Source: Pseudoruegeria sp. HB172150 (lineage in GTDB: Bacteria; Pseudomonadota; Alphaproteobacteria; Rhodobacterales; Rhodobacteraceae). Taken from it: a stretch of DNA of 64,000 nucleotides. The stretch is taken from contig NZ_JAATNG010000002.1 in the NCBI RefSeq assembly GCF_013184805.1, forward strand, positions 186,001-250,000, in the 5' to 3' direction. Shown here in pieces: positions 16,025 through 24,614 of this stretch. The position numbers and the translations under genes are program-made. The notes beneath the pieces were generated by a model that was not told the origin of the DNA, did not search any database, and was given only the letters and a program-made list of their open reading frames with translations. Within the stretch, counting starts at the first letter, position 1. Every line of letters starts with the position of its first letter.

Positions 16025-16897
16025 ATGGAAGGGATCATTGCCGCGGTGCCGACGCCGGTGGATGCGACGGGGCGGCCCGTCGAGGCGCTGTTTCTGGAGC
16101 ATGCGCGCTGGGCGCTGGCGAATGGCTGCGACGGGCTGAACGTGCTGGGCTCGACGGGCGAGGCGAATTCCTTCGACAGCGAGACCCGCAAGGAGATCAT
16201 GGGCTGGGCCGCCGCCGGGCTGGACAGGGCGCGGCTGATGGTGGGGACGGGGACGCCGTCGCTGGCCGAGACGATCGCGCTGACGGTTCATGCGGATGAA
16301 CTGGGCTATCCGGTGGCCCTGGTGCTGCCGCCCTATTACTACACGCCGCCGTCCGAGGACGGGCTGGTGCGCTGGTACATGGCGGTGCACGAGGCGCTGG
16401 GGGAGCGGGCGATCCGGATCTATTTCTACAACTACCCGCAGATGACCGGGTTCGTGATCCCCGAGGCGGTGATCGCGCGTTTGCGCAAGATGGCGCCGGA
16501 GCGGTTCGGCGGGATCAAGGATTCCTCGGGCGATCTGGACTATTGCCGGCGGATCGTGACGGCGCTGCCGGGGTTCGAGGTGTTCCCGAGTTCGGAAACG
16601 AGCCTGTCGGTGGCGAAGGAGGCGGGGTTCGCCGGGTGCATCTCTGCCACGGCGAATTACACGGCACCGATCTGTGCGGAGATCTGGGCGGGCGGCGGCA
16701 CTGACGCGCTGCATGGCCGGGTGGCGGAGCTGCGCGCGGCGATCTCCAGGGCGGCGCTGATCCCGTCGGTGAAGTACATGGTGGCGGCGCGGACCGGCGA
16801 CGGGACGTGGAAGAATGCCTTGCCGCCGTTCACGGCGCTGGGCGAGGCGGAGGCGGCGGCGCTGGACCGGCTGGAACCGGCGGGCGCGGAGGCCTGA
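16025..16897 (+). CDS. Dihydrodipicolinate synthase / N-acetylneuraminate lyase family aldolase
   Basis: 290 residues from the ATG at 16025, with AAGGAG six bases upstream. It is a class I aldolase barrel: GSTGEA (42-47) binds the pyruvate carboxylate, Tyr135 lies in YFYNYP and Lys165 in GGIKDSSGD forms the Schiff base. Lysine-synthesis DapA, NAL and 2-keto-3-deoxy sugar acid aldolases share these residues. The convergent neighbour is an enolase-superfamily dehydratase, so a sugar-acid aldolase role is plausible. The upstream leader (15998-16018) resembles half of the 8030-8111 repeat. Confidence 0.9.
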   Translation: MEGIIAAVPTPVDATGRPVEALFLEHARWALANGCDGLNVLGSTGEANSFDSETRKEIMGWAAAGLDRARLMVGTGTPSLAETIALTVHADELGYPVALVLPPYYYTPPSEDGLVRWYMAVHEALGERAIRIYFYNYPQMTGFVIPEAVIARLRKMAPERFGGIKDSSGDLDYCRRIVTALPGFEVFPSSETSLSVAKEAGFAGCISATANYTAPICAEIWAGGGTDALHGRVAELRAAISRAALIPSVKYMVAARTGDGTWKNALPPFTALGEAEAAALDRLEPAGAEA

Positions 16898-16937
16898 CCG
16901 GGCCCGACTGGGACTGTGCGCTACTGAGCAGGCGCAG

Positions 16938-16962
16938 AAAAAAGGCCGCGCACCGCGCGGCC
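16938..16962 (-). terminator. Rho-independent terminator (minus strand)
   Basis: GGCCGCGC and GCGCGGCC arms (16944-16951 and 16955-16962) with a three-base loop. On the minus strand the stem is followed by six T residues. It would end transcription coming from the dehydratase gene at 17114-18346. The rest of 16898-17113 is less GC-rich than its surroundings and holds no gene I can support. Confidence 0.85.
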
Positions 16963-17113
16963 TGTCCAGTCAGGGAGGGAAAATTCCACACAATCTATAC
17001 GGGAATTACCTGCCGAGACTAAATGCAATTGTGGCAAAATTGCATCCGGAATCGGGCTATCCGGTGTCCCGGGCATTAATTCCGGCGCAAATGTCCGGAG
17101 CTGACATTTCAAC

Positions 17114-18346
17114 TTACGTTTCGGCCGCCGGTGCACCGCCTTCGAAGAGGTTCCCGCTGGAATAGTTGCAGGGCGCTTCCTGCATTTGCAGGTGCAGCGC
17201 AGATCCGGTGTAGGGATGGGCGCGGGCGAGGTCCTCGTCGACCTCGATGCCGAGGCCGGGTTCCTCTGGCACGAGGATATGGCCGTCCTCCACGTGGATC
17301 GTGTGCTTGATCAGGTCATAGTGGAACGGCGTCTCGATGGTCTCGGCGATCAGCAGGTTGGGGATCGAGGCGGATAGGTGGATGTTGGCCGCCCATTCCA
17401 CCGGGCCGGCGTAGAGATGCGGGGCCATCTGGGCGTTGAAGGTTTCCGCCATGGCGGCGAGCTTGCGCATTTCCCAGATGCCGCCGGCGCGACCGAGGGC
17501 GGGCTGCAGGATGCTGGCGCCGCCGGTGCGCAGGAGGGTGGCGAACTCGGCGCGGGTGGTGAGGCGCTCGCCCGTGGCGATGGGGATCGAGACAGCGCGG
17601 GCGACATTGGCGAATTCCAGGAGGTTGTCGGGCGGGATGGGTTCCTCGTACCAGAGCGGATCGTAGGGTTCGATCGCCTTACCCATGCGGATGGCGCCGG
17701 CGGTGTTGAACTGGCCGTGGGTGCCGAAGAGCAGGTCGGCCCTGTCGCCGACCGCCTCGCGGATGTGCTTGCAGAAGGCGACGGAGGTGGAAATGTCGGT
17801 GAGCGCCGGATGGTGGCCGCCGCGCACGGTGTAGGGCCCGGCGGGATCGAATTTGACGGCCGTGTAGCCCTTCTGGACCAGGTCGAGCGCGGACTCGGCG
17901 GCGGCGTGCGGGTCGACCCAGAACTGCGGCAGCTTGTGATGCGGCAGGGGGTAGAGGTAGCTGTAGGCGCGGATGCGCTCGTTCATGCGGCCGCCGAGCA
18001 GCGCCCAGACGGGCCGGCCCCGCGCCTTGGCGAGGATGTCCCAGCAGGCGATTTCCAGCCCCGAGAATGCGCCCATGACGGTCAGATCGGGGCGCTGGGT
18101 GAAACCGGCGGAGAATGTTTTTCGGAACATCCACTCGATGTTCTCGGGGTTCTCACCTTCCATGTGGCGGGTAAAGACGTCGGTAATGACCGCCTTCATC
18201 GCCTCCGGTCCCACGGTGGAGGCATAGCATTCGCCCCAGCCGGTGATGCCGTCGTCGGTGGTGACCTTGACGAGGATCCAGTAGCGGCCGCCCCAGCCGG
18301 GCGCGGGCGGGGCGGTGACGATGATGTCGAGATCGGCGAGCTTCAT
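17114..18346 (-). CDS. Mandelate racemase/enolase superfamily sugar-acid dehydratase
   Basis: 410 residues from the ATG at 18346, preceded by GGAGG. An N-terminal capping domain (about 1-120) leads to a beta/alpha barrel with the metal-binding acid in YEEPIPPDN, GERLTTRAEF, and a C-terminal MAPHLYAGPVEWAANIHLS whose His matches the catalytic base of galactonate-type dehydratases. Such enzymes dehydrate aldonic acids to 2-keto-3-deoxy acids, which aldolases of the type encoded at 16025-16897 can cleave. The pair may therefore form a short sugar-acid pathway, although the genes converge. The exact sugar acid cannot be told. Confidence 0.9.
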   Translation of the reverse strand: MKLADLDIIVTAPPAPGWGGRYWILVKVTTDDGITGWGECYASTVGPEAMKAVITDVFTRHMEGENPENIEWMFRKTFSAGFTQRPDLTVMGAFSGLEIACWDILAKARGRPVWALLGGRMNERIRAYSYLYPLPHHKLPQFWVDPHAAAESALDLVQKGYTAVKFDPAGPYTVRGGHHPALTDISTSVAFCKHIREAVGDRADLLFGTHGQFNTAGAIRMGKAIEPYDPLWYEEPIPPDNLLEFANVARAVSIPIATGERLTTRAEFATLLRTGGASILQPALGRAGGIWEMRKLAAMAETFNAQMAPHLYAGPVEWAANIHLSASIPNLLIAETIETPFHYDLIKHTIHVEDGHILVPEEPGLGIEVDEDLARAHPYTGSALHLQMQEAPCNYSSGNLFEGGAPAAET

Positions 18347-18379
18347 GGCACCTCCGCGTGCGGTCGGGTAGGATCGGGC

Positions 18380-18811
18380 ATGGGCGAGGAAATCACCTTT
18401 CGGCGGCTTGGTCCACCGGATGCCAACGTGCTGGAGGCCGTGGCGGAGGGAACCTTCGACGGGCCGGTGCGGGCGGACAGTACGGCGGCGTTCCTGGCGT
18501 CGCCGGACCACGAGATGGTCGTGGCGCTGGACGGCGTGCTGGTGGTCGGGATGATCTCTGGCGTTGTCTACTGGCACCCTGACAAGCTGCCGGAACTGTG
18601 GGTCGCCGAACTGGGTGTCGCGGGGCCGTGGCACCGGCGCGGGATCGGCGCGGAACTGGTGGCGGCGATGGTCGGGATCGGGCGGCTTCGGGGCTGCCGG
18701 GGCGTGTGGGTCTTGACCGACGACGACAATGCGCCCGCGCTGGCGACCTACCGCAAGGCGGGCGGACGCGTGAGTTCAGGGCACGTGATGTTCGACTGGG
18801 ACGGGGAGTAG
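18380..18811 (+). CDS. GNAT family N-acetyltransferase
   Basis: 143 residues with the GNAT acetyl-CoA-binding region ELGVAGPWHRRGIGAELVAAM (the R-x-x-G-x-G/A type loop) and the late motif NAPALATYRKAGG. A cytoplasmic enzyme transferring acetyl groups to an unknown amine. It is divergent from the dehydratase gene, 33 bases apart, leaving almost no room for two separate promoters. Confidence 0.88.
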   Translation: MGEEITFRRLGPPDANVLEAVAEGTFDGPVRADSTAAFLASPDHEMVVALDGVLVVGMISGVVYWHPDKLPELWVAELGVAGPWHRRGIGAELVAAMVGIGRLRGCRGVWVLTDDDNAPALATYRKAGGRVSSGHVMFDWDGE

Positions 18812-18828
18812 AGAGTCAGGAGCGGAGC

Positions 18829-18852
18829 CGGGCCCGGATGTTTCCGGGCCCG
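18829..18852. terminator. Hairpin between convergent genes
   Basis: Ten-base perfect arms (18829-18838 and 18843-18852) around a four-base loop, between the GNAT gene and the PRC-barrel gene, which converge. No clear T run on either side, so this is a possible bidirectional terminator. Confidence 0.5.
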
Positions 18853-18860
18853 TTCCGTCG

Positions 18861-19205
18861 TCACATCCAGTAATAGGGCGCGACGTAGTGGTCGTGGAGC
18901 CGGGCCTCGTATTCCCGGTCGCCGATCCAGTCCTTGTTGGCGCGCGGGGCGCCTTCGACCTGTTCCTTGGTGATGTCGGTCACGAACCCTTCCTTGCGGG
19001 TGTCGTAGTTCAGTTTGCCCCAGGGCACGGTGTATTCTTCTTCACCGAGCCCGAGGAAGCCGCCGAAATGCATCACGGCATATGGAACGCGGCCGCTGGT
19101 CTTGTCGATCATGAGGTGATCGATATGGCCGACTTTCTCGCCGTTATGGGCGTAAACATTGGTGCCGGTGACGTCCGAAGACGACACCATTTCTGCGCTG
19201 GTCAT
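18861..19205 (-). CDS. PRC-barrel domain protein
   Basis: 114 residues. The PRC-barrel core covers most of the chain: VSSSDVTGTNVYAHNGEKVG, then HIDHLMIDKTSGRVPYAVMHFGG with a typical beta pattern. PRC barrels occur in the photosynthetic reaction-centre H subunit and in RimM, and stand-alone copies are common and stress-linked in Rhizobiales and Rhodobacterales. The C-terminal tail is rich in His and Tyr. No neighbouring partner is evident. Confidence 0.9.
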   Translation of the reverse strand: MTSAEMVSSSDVTGTNVYAHNGEKVGHIDHLMIDKTSGRVPYAVMHFGGFLGLGEEEYTVPWGKLNYDTRKEGFVTDITKEQVEGAPRANKDWIGDREYEARLHDHYVAPYYWM

Positions 19206-19329
19206 GGTTCTTTCTCCTCCAGAAGCATGTGCCGGTTAAACCCCTAGAAAACGGGGGTTGTTCCACGGGCTCACGCAGTCGAGAGCGGATGTCGGCGGGC
19301 GTCAGCCGAAGGGCGCGACAAGCCGCCGA

Positions 19330-19923
19330 TCAGGCGGAGGCGGCCTGCTTCTGCACCACCCGTTCCAGCACGGGTGCGTAGTGCGCGAAGGGTGGTGCGG
19401 CGTGGTCCGGATCCTTGCCGATATCGTCCCAGATGCGGACCTGAAGGATTGCGGCGAGGTTGGGGTTTTCGGCGAAGGATTTCGCCTCATCCTTGGACAT
19501 CGGGCCGCCCTGCAGGTTCAGGGAATGGACCGATGCGTCGGAGAGCTTGCCGAAATAGGCGGGGTCGGTGGCGCAGAGGTAGCGCTTGGCGTCGACGTGG
19601 TAGCGGACGCAATCGGTGACGATGGTGGGGAAGAACCGCTCTATCACGCGGGCGCCGGCATGTTCATGGTGGGAATCGACACCGTGCTCGGCGGCATCTT
19701 CGGCGAATTCATGGGTGAAGTGGCCGATGTCGTGCAGGAGCGCGGCGGCGACGATCTCGTCACTGGCGCCTTCCGCCTCGGCGCATTCGGCACATTGCAG
19801 CATGTGTTCCGAGATCGTGACCGGCTCGCCCAGATATTCCTCGGCCCCGCGGCGGGCGAAGATGTCGGCGATGAAGGCAACGATGTTGTCGTGCGAGAGA
19901 TCCTCGGCGTTGGGTGCGGGCAT
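19330..19923 (-). CDS. PhnZ/TmpB-like HD-domain oxygenase
   Basis: 197 residues from the ATG at 19923, with AGGAG upstream. Besides the HD metal motif LLHDIGHF (His64-Asp65), the chain aligns along its length with PhnZ and TmpB, mixed-valent diiron oxygenases that cleave the C-P bond of 1-hydroxy phosphonates. Shared features are EYLGE (Tyr30, Glu33), SEHMLQCA, HVDAKRYL, KLSDASVHSL and the LQGGPM motif. Tyr and Glu at this spacing are substrate-recognition and iron-shielding residues in PhnZ. No phnY or tmpA partner is next to it; the neighbour is an alcohol dehydrogenase. Phosphonate cleavage is an inference. Confidence 0.85.
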   Translation of the reverse strand: MPAPNAEDLSHDNIVAFIADIFARRGAEEYLGEPVTISEHMLQCAECAEAEGASDEIVAAALLHDIGHFTHEFAEDAAEHGVDSHHEHAGARVIERFFPTIVTDCVRYHVDAKRYLCATDPAYFGKLSDASVHSLNLQGGPMSKDEAKSFAENPNLAAILQVRIWDDIGKDPDHAAPPFAHYAPVLERVVQKQAASA

Positions 19924-19970
19924 CGGGCTGGCTCCTGTCGTTTTGAATGGGGTAGCAGGCCCGTTGCGCG

Positions 19971-19991
19971 CTGCCAAATGAGTTTTGGCAG
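19971..19991. promoter_or_regulatory. Perfect inverted repeat upstream of the HD oxygenase gene
   Basis: CTGCCAAA (19971-19978) and TTTGGCAG (19984-19991) are exact reverse complements around five bases. The site is 48 bases upstream of the HD oxygenase start and downstream of the alcohol dehydrogenase stop. It suits an operator; neither side has a T run. Confidence 0.5.
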
Positions 19992-20064
19992 AGTGCCGCC
20001 TCGCCAATTCCCTGCAACGCTTCGCCCTCTCGGGGCGGGGCGCGTCAGGGCTTCCGGGAACGCG

Positions 20065-21150
20065 TCAGTCGAAGACGATGACGTTCCGCTTCGCGCCGCC
20101 GGTGTTGGTGTCGGCAATGGCTTCGTTGATCTGTTCCAGCGGCCAGCGTTTCGAGACCAGTTCATCGAGCTTCAGACGGCCCTGACGGTAGAGTTCGATC
20201 ATCCAGGGGAAATCGCGCGCGGGAACGCCGTCACCCATCTTGGAGCCGATGATCTGCTGGCCGGTGGCGCCGACGATGACGGGTTCGTATTCGGACATCT
20301 GGCCTGAATGAGGCATGCCGACGATCACCATCTTGCCGTGGAAGGCGAGGTAGCGGGGGGCGAGGTCGAACGCCTTGATGGCGCCGGTGGCGACAAGCAC
20401 GTGATCGGCGCCGCCGCTCATGATTGCGCGTGCCTCTTTCCACGGTTTGTCAGCCGAGGCGAGGACACCCGCGGTGGCGCCGAATTCCTTGGCGATCTCG
20501 AGCTTCTCGGGGAGCATGTCGACGGCGACGATATGGGCGGCGCCGGCGATGCGTGCGCCCTGGATCGCGTTGAGGCCGACGCCGCCTGCGCCGATGACGA
20601 CAACCCGGTCGCCCGGGCGGACGCCGGCCGTGTTCACGGCTGCGCCGACGCCGGTGATGACGCCGCAGGCCAGAAGAGAGGCGGCATCCATCGGAAGGTC
20701 GGCGGGGATCGAGACGACCTGGGTCTGGTCGACCACCACCTTTTCCGCGAAGGCACCGGTGCGAACACCCTGCGAATAGGGGCTGCCGTCGGCGCCGGTG
20801 ATCGGGTGGTCGTGCTTGTCGACCGAGTTCACGCAGGAGCCGGGATGCATGGTGACGCAGGACGGGCAGTGGCCGCAGGAGCGGAACAGCGTGACGAGCA
20901 CCGTGTCGCCGACCGACAGGCCGCGGACGCCGGGGCCGACCTTGGTGACGTGGCCCGCGGCCTCGTGGCCATAGATCGCGGGGAGGTGGCCGCCCCAGCC
21001 GCCCTCGGCCATGGAGATGTCGGAATGGCAGATGGCGCAGGCGGCGATCTTTACCTCGACCTCACCCGACTGGGGTTCCGCGAGGGCCACTTCCTCGATC
21101 ACCAACGGCGCACCGAACTCGCGGCAGACTGCCGCCTTCACCTTTGACAT
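20065..21150 (-). CDS. Zinc-dependent medium-chain alcohol dehydrogenase
   Basis: 361 residues from the ATG at 21150. Catalytic zinc ligands lie in CAICHSD (Cys41) and GHEAAGHV (His62, Glu63); the structural zinc lobe has CGHCPSC plus a later cysteine (Cys92, Cys95, Cys98, Cys106). The Rossmann motif VVVIGAGGVGLNA binds NAD(P). It belongs to the class III-like branch that includes formaldehyde/glutathione and aryl alcohol dehydrogenases. It precedes the PhnZ-like gene on the same strand by about 140 bases. Substrate unknown. Confidence 0.93.
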   Translation of the reverse strand: MSKVKAAVCREFGAPLVIEEVALAEPQSGEVEVKIAACAICHSDISMAEGGWGGHLPAIYGHEAAGHVTKVGPGVRGLSVGDTVLVTLFRSCGHCPSCVTMHPGSCVNSVDKHDHPITGADGSPYSQGVRTGAFAEKVVVDQTQVVSIPADLPMDAASLLACGVITGVGAAVNTAGVRPGDRVVVIGAGGVGLNAIQGARIAGAAHIVAVDMLPEKLEIAKEFGATAGVLASADKPWKEARAIMSGGADHVLVATGAIKAFDLAPRYLAFHGKMVIVGMPHSGQMSEYEPVIVGATGQQIIGSKMGDGVPARDFPWMIELYRQGRLKLDELVSKRWPLEQINEAIADTNTGGAKRNVIVFD

Positions 21151-21247
21151 CTGCCGTCCCTTCCACGCGGTTTCGCGCGGAGACTGGCCGGGCAGCATCC
21201 GGCCCGCAAGCACGAAAGCGGCATGCGCGGGTCGGATTACGTCCGAG

Positions 21248-22492
21248 TTATTCCGCCGCGTGCGACGTGGCCGGAATGGTCACGGCAGGCGCGTCGTCGC
21301 AGTAGAGGTAATCGCGGGTGAGCGGCACGGATTCCTGTTTGCGAGCCAGCTGGATCTGGAACACGCATTGCCGGTTAAGCCGGAAGGTCAGTTCCGACGC
21401 GACCATGTAGAAGCGCCACATCCGGCAGAACCGTTCGTCGTAGAGCGCCGCAACGCGGTCGCGGTTGGCCATGAAGCGGTCGTGCCAGTGTTTCAGCGTT
21501 TCCGCATAGTGCAGGCGCCAGACCTCGACGTCGCAGGTGTAGAGATCCTCGAATTCCACCGCTTCCATCATTTCGGACATAGAGGGGCAGTAGCCGCCCG
21601 GGAAGATGTACTTGGTGATCCACGGGTTGGTGTAGCCCGGCGGCGAGGTGCGGCCGATCGTATGGATAAGTGCGACACCGTCCTCTGTCAGCTTTTCGCG
21701 CACGTGGCGGAAATACTCGCGGTAATGCGGGACGCCGACATGTTCGAACATGCCGACCGAGACGATGCGGTCGAAGGTCTCGTCAAGATCGCGGTAGTCC
21801 ATCAGGCGGAATTCGACCCGGTCCTCGAGACCCTCGGCCTGGGCGCGGGCGTTGGCGATCTTGTGCTGTTCTTCGGATAACGTAACGCCGACGACCCTGG
21901 CGCCGTAGTCGCGCGCCAGCGTCAGGCCCATGCCGCCCCAGCCGCAGCCGATGTCGAGCACGCGCATGCCGGGTTCGATCAGCAGCTTGTTGGCGATATG
22001 CGCCTTCTTCTGCGCCTGCGCCTGTTCCAGCGTGTCCTCGGGCGTCTTGAAGTAGGCGCAGGAGTATTGCTTGTCGCTGTCCAGGAACAGGTCGTAGAGC
22101 TGGCCGCTGAGATCATAGTGATGCGCGACGTTCTCGCGGGCCTTGCCGACCGGATTGTTCTGCGCAACCCAGCGCAGGGCAGAGCGCGTCCGTCCCAACC
22201 AGTTCTGCAGCCGGGTCATGTGGCCGCCGGCGAGATTGGTCACGGTCATGCCCATCAGGCCGTACAGGTCGTCATCGGCGATGGTCAGCGTGCCGTTCAT
22301 GTAGGTCTCGCCAAGCCCGAGTTCCGGGTTCAGCGCCAGAAGCCGCAAGGCAGACTTGTCGTGTATCGTCACTTCAACGGGATCGCCGGTGCCATCGCCG
22401 TATTGTTCCGTGCGGCCATTCGGAAAGGTCACCTTCAACTGGCCGGATTGCATCAGTGTCCGCAGCATGCGGTCGAATAGAGTTTCCATCAT
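21248..22492 (-). CDS. Cyclopropane-fatty-acyl-phospholipid synthase family methyltransferase
   Basis: 414 residues. An N-terminal domain (about 1-115) precedes a Rossmann SAM-binding domain with VLDIGCGWGGMGL and GVTLSEEQ, followed by SVGMFEHVG and YIFPGGYCPS, all typical of Cfa. Cfa enzymes methylenate double bonds of phospholipid acyl chains at the inner membrane, raising acid and stress tolerance. The start is MM, so translation may begin at 22492 or 22489. It is divergent from aspS. Confidence 0.93.
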   Translation of the reverse strand: MMETLFDRMLRTLMQSGQLKVTFPNGRTEQYGDGTGDPVEVTIHDKSALRLLALNPELGLGETYMNGTLTIADDDLYGLMGMTVTNLAGGHMTRLQNWLGRTRSALRWVAQNNPVGKARENVAHHYDLSGQLYDLFLDSDKQYSCAYFKTPEDTLEQAQAQKKAHIANKLLIEPGMRVLDIGCGWGGMGLTLARDYGARVVGVTLSEEQHKIANARAQAEGLEDRVEFRLMDYRDLDETFDRIVSVGMFEHVGVPHYREYFRHVREKLTEDGVALIHTIGRTSPPGYTNPWITKYIFPGGYCPSMSEMMEAVEFEDLYTCDVEVWRLHYAETLKHWHDRFMANRDRVAALYDERFCRMWRFYMVASELTFRLNRQCVFQIQLARKQESVPLTRDYLYCDDAPAVTIPATSHAAE

Positions 22493-22586
22493 TCTTCACC
22501 CCCAGTCGCCCCTTCACCGGCCCCGAAACCGGCTGCGAAGACAGACAAGGTAGAACCCGCCTGCCCACGTGCAAAGCGAATGAAAC

Positions 22587-22620
22587 ATTAATGAATTTGC
22601 GACAGATTCGTTAATCTGTC
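22587..22620. promoter_or_regulatory. Overlapping inverted repeats between the CFA synthase gene and aspS
   Basis: GACAGATT-cgtt-AATCTGTC (22601-22620) is a perfect 20-base inverted repeat. Overlapping it, ATTAATGAAT (22587-22596) and ATTCGTTAAT (22606-22615) are reverse complements with one mismatch. The stretch is AT-rich within GC-rich DNA and lies in the divergent promoter region, so it is a likely operator cluster. Confidence 0.55.
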
Positions 22621-22752
22621 CAGAAATGGCGTCTCAGCCCGCGGATTCTGGCCCATTTGGCCCGGTTTTGCCTTGGATCGCTCCCTTGACTTCCGCGTCC
22701 GGGCAAGGTGTATCGCGCGTGCTTTGACACCTGTTCCGAAGGGATCCACCCG

Positions 22753-24534
22753 ATGCACGCCTATCGCAGCCACACCTGCGCAGACCTGACCAAGGAAAAC
22801 GTGGGCGAGACCGTCCGCCTGGCCGGCTGGGTTCATCGCGTGCGCGATCACGGCGGCGTCCTGTTCATCGACCTGCGCGATCATTACGGCGTGACGCAGG
22901 TGCTGTGCGACCCGGATTCGGAGGTGTTCGCCGAGGTCGAGAAGGTGCGGGCCGAATGGTGCATCCGGATCGACGGCACGGTGAAGGCGCGCGACGAGTC
23001 GCTGGTCAATCCGAAGCTGCCGACCGGGGAGATCGAGGTCTATATCCGCGGGCTGGAGGTGCTGGGCGCGGCCGATGAGCTGCCGCTGCAGGTCTTCGGC
23101 GATCAGGAGTATCCCGAGGAAACCCGGCTGCGGTATCGCTATCTCGACCTGCGCCGCGAGGTCATGCAGAAGAACATGACGCTGCGCTCTGACGTGGTCG
23201 CCTCGTTCCGCAAGCGGATGTGGGACAAGGCGTTCCGCGAGTACCAGACGCCGATCATCACCGCCTCTTCGCCCGAGGGCGCACGCGACTTTCTGGTGCC
23301 GTCGCGGCTGCATCCCGGCAAGTTCTACGCGCTGCCGCAGGCACCGCAGCAGTTCAAGCAGCTGCTGATGATGTCGGGCTTCGACAAGTATTTCCAGATC
23401 GCGCCCTGTTTCCGCGACGAGGATCCGCGGTCGGACCGGTCGCCCACCGATTTCTACCAGCTCGACGTCGAGATGAGCTTTGTCGAGCAGCAGGACGTGT
23501 TCGACACGGTGGCGCCGGTGATCGCCGGCGTGTTCGAGGAATTCGGCGGCGGTCGGAAGGTGGATGCGCCGGAAAGCTGGCCGCAGATCCCCTACAAGGA
23601 AGCAGCGCTGAAATACGGGACCGACAAGCCGGACCTGCGCAACCCGATAGAGATGCAGGACGTGTCCGAGCATTTCCGGGGGTCGGGTTTCGCGATCTTT
23701 GCCAAGCTGCTGGAACAGGACGGCACCGAGATCCGCGCAATTCCCGCGCCGACCGGCGGGTCGCGGAAGTTCTGCGACCGGATGAATGCTTTTGCGCAGA
23801 AGGAAGGTCTGCCCGGCATGGGGTATATCTTCTGGCGCGATCAGGGCGACGGGATGGAAGCCGCCGGGCCGCTGGCCAAGAACATCGGGCCGGAGCGGAC
23901 CGAGGCGATCCGCGAGCAGCTGGGCCTTGGCGTGGGCGACGCGGCGTTCTTCCTTGGCGGCAAGCCCAAGACGTTCCAGCGCGTCGCCGGCAAGGCGCGC
24001 GACGTGATCGGCACGGAGCTGGGCCTGACCGAAACCGACCGTTTCGCCTTTGCCTGGGTCGTGGATTTTCCGATCTACGAGCAGGACGAGGAAAGCGGCG
24101 AGATCGATTTCGAGCACAACCCGTTCTCGATGCCGCAGGGCGGGCTCGAGGCGCTGGCCGGCGATCCGCTGGAGGTGCGCGGCTATCAGTACGACCTGGC
24201 CTGCAACGGCTATGAAATCCTGTCGGGCGCGATCCGGAACCACAAGCCGGAGATCATGCTGAAAGCCTTCGAGATCGCGGGATATGGCGAGGACGAGGTG
24301 AAGAAGCGCTTTGGCGCGCTGTTCAACGCGTTCAGCTTTGGCGCGCCGCCGCATGGCGGCTGCGCGGCGGGCATCGACCGGATCGTCATGCTGCTGGCGG
24401 ACGAGGACAACATCCGCGAGGTGATGCTGTTCCCGATGAACCAGCGCGCCGAGGATCTGATGATGAACGCGCCGACCGATCCGTTGAACGAGCAACTGAT
24501 GGAACTGCGTTTGCGGGTTCTGCCGCCGGAGTGA
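22753..24534 (+). CDS. aspS: Aspartyl-tRNA synthetase
   Basis: A 593-residue class II synthetase of the bacterial type. The OB-fold anticodon-binding domain (about 1-105, [19 protein letters not shown]) is followed by the catalytic core: motif 2 is [19 protein letters not shown], then the bacterial GAD insertion domain (about 290-410), and motif 3 contains GIDRIVMLL near the end. It charges tRNA-Asp, and may also charge tRNA-Asn in organisms lacking AsnRS. The ATG at 22753 gives the usual family N-terminus MHAYRSHTC. Confidence 0.98.
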   Translation: MHAYRSHTCADLTKENVGETVRLAGWVHRVRDHGGVLFIDLRDHYGVTQVLCDPDSEVFAEVEKVRAEWCIRIDGTVKARDESLVNPKLPTGEIEVYIRGLEVLGAADELPLQVFGDQEYPEETRLRYRYLDLRREVMQKNMTLRSDVVASFRKRMWDKAFREYQTPIITASSPEGARDFLVPSRLHPGKFYALPQAPQQFKQLLMMSGFDKYFQIAPCFRDEDPRSDRSPTDFYQLDVEMSFVEQQDVFDTVAPVIAGVFEEFGGGRKVDAPESWPQIPYKEAALKYGTDKPDLRNPIEMQDVSEHFRGSGFAIFAKLLEQDGTEIRAIPAPTGGSRKFCDRMNAFAQKEGLPGMGYIFWRDQGDGMEAAGPLAKNIGPERTEAIREQLGLGVGDAAFFLGGKPKTFQRVAGKARDVIGTELGLTETDRFAFAWVVDFPIYEQDEESGEIDFEHNPFSMPQGGLEALAGDPLEVRGYQYDLACNGYEILSGAIRNHKPEIMLKAFEIAGYGEDEVKKRFGALFNAFSFGAPPHGGCAAGIDRIVMLLADEDNIREVMLFPMNQRAEDLMMNAPTDPLNEQLMELRLRVLPPE

Positions 24535-24614
24535 TGTGCCGGCCGCTCTCGCGGTTTTGATAGCTCGTCAAGGGGTTGGCTGCTACTCTCTGCCCCGAGC
24601 AGAGAGGCGCAGGC

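Noticed and set aside
17378-18379. Upstream extension of the GNAT frame
   Set aside because: The extension is antisense to the dehydratase gene; the GNAT domain begins at the ATG at 18380.
22588-24495. Long open frame on the minus strand across aspS
   Set aside because: It is antisense to aspS, made mostly of Arg, Gly, His and Gln, has no domain, and such frames arise in GC-rich DNA.
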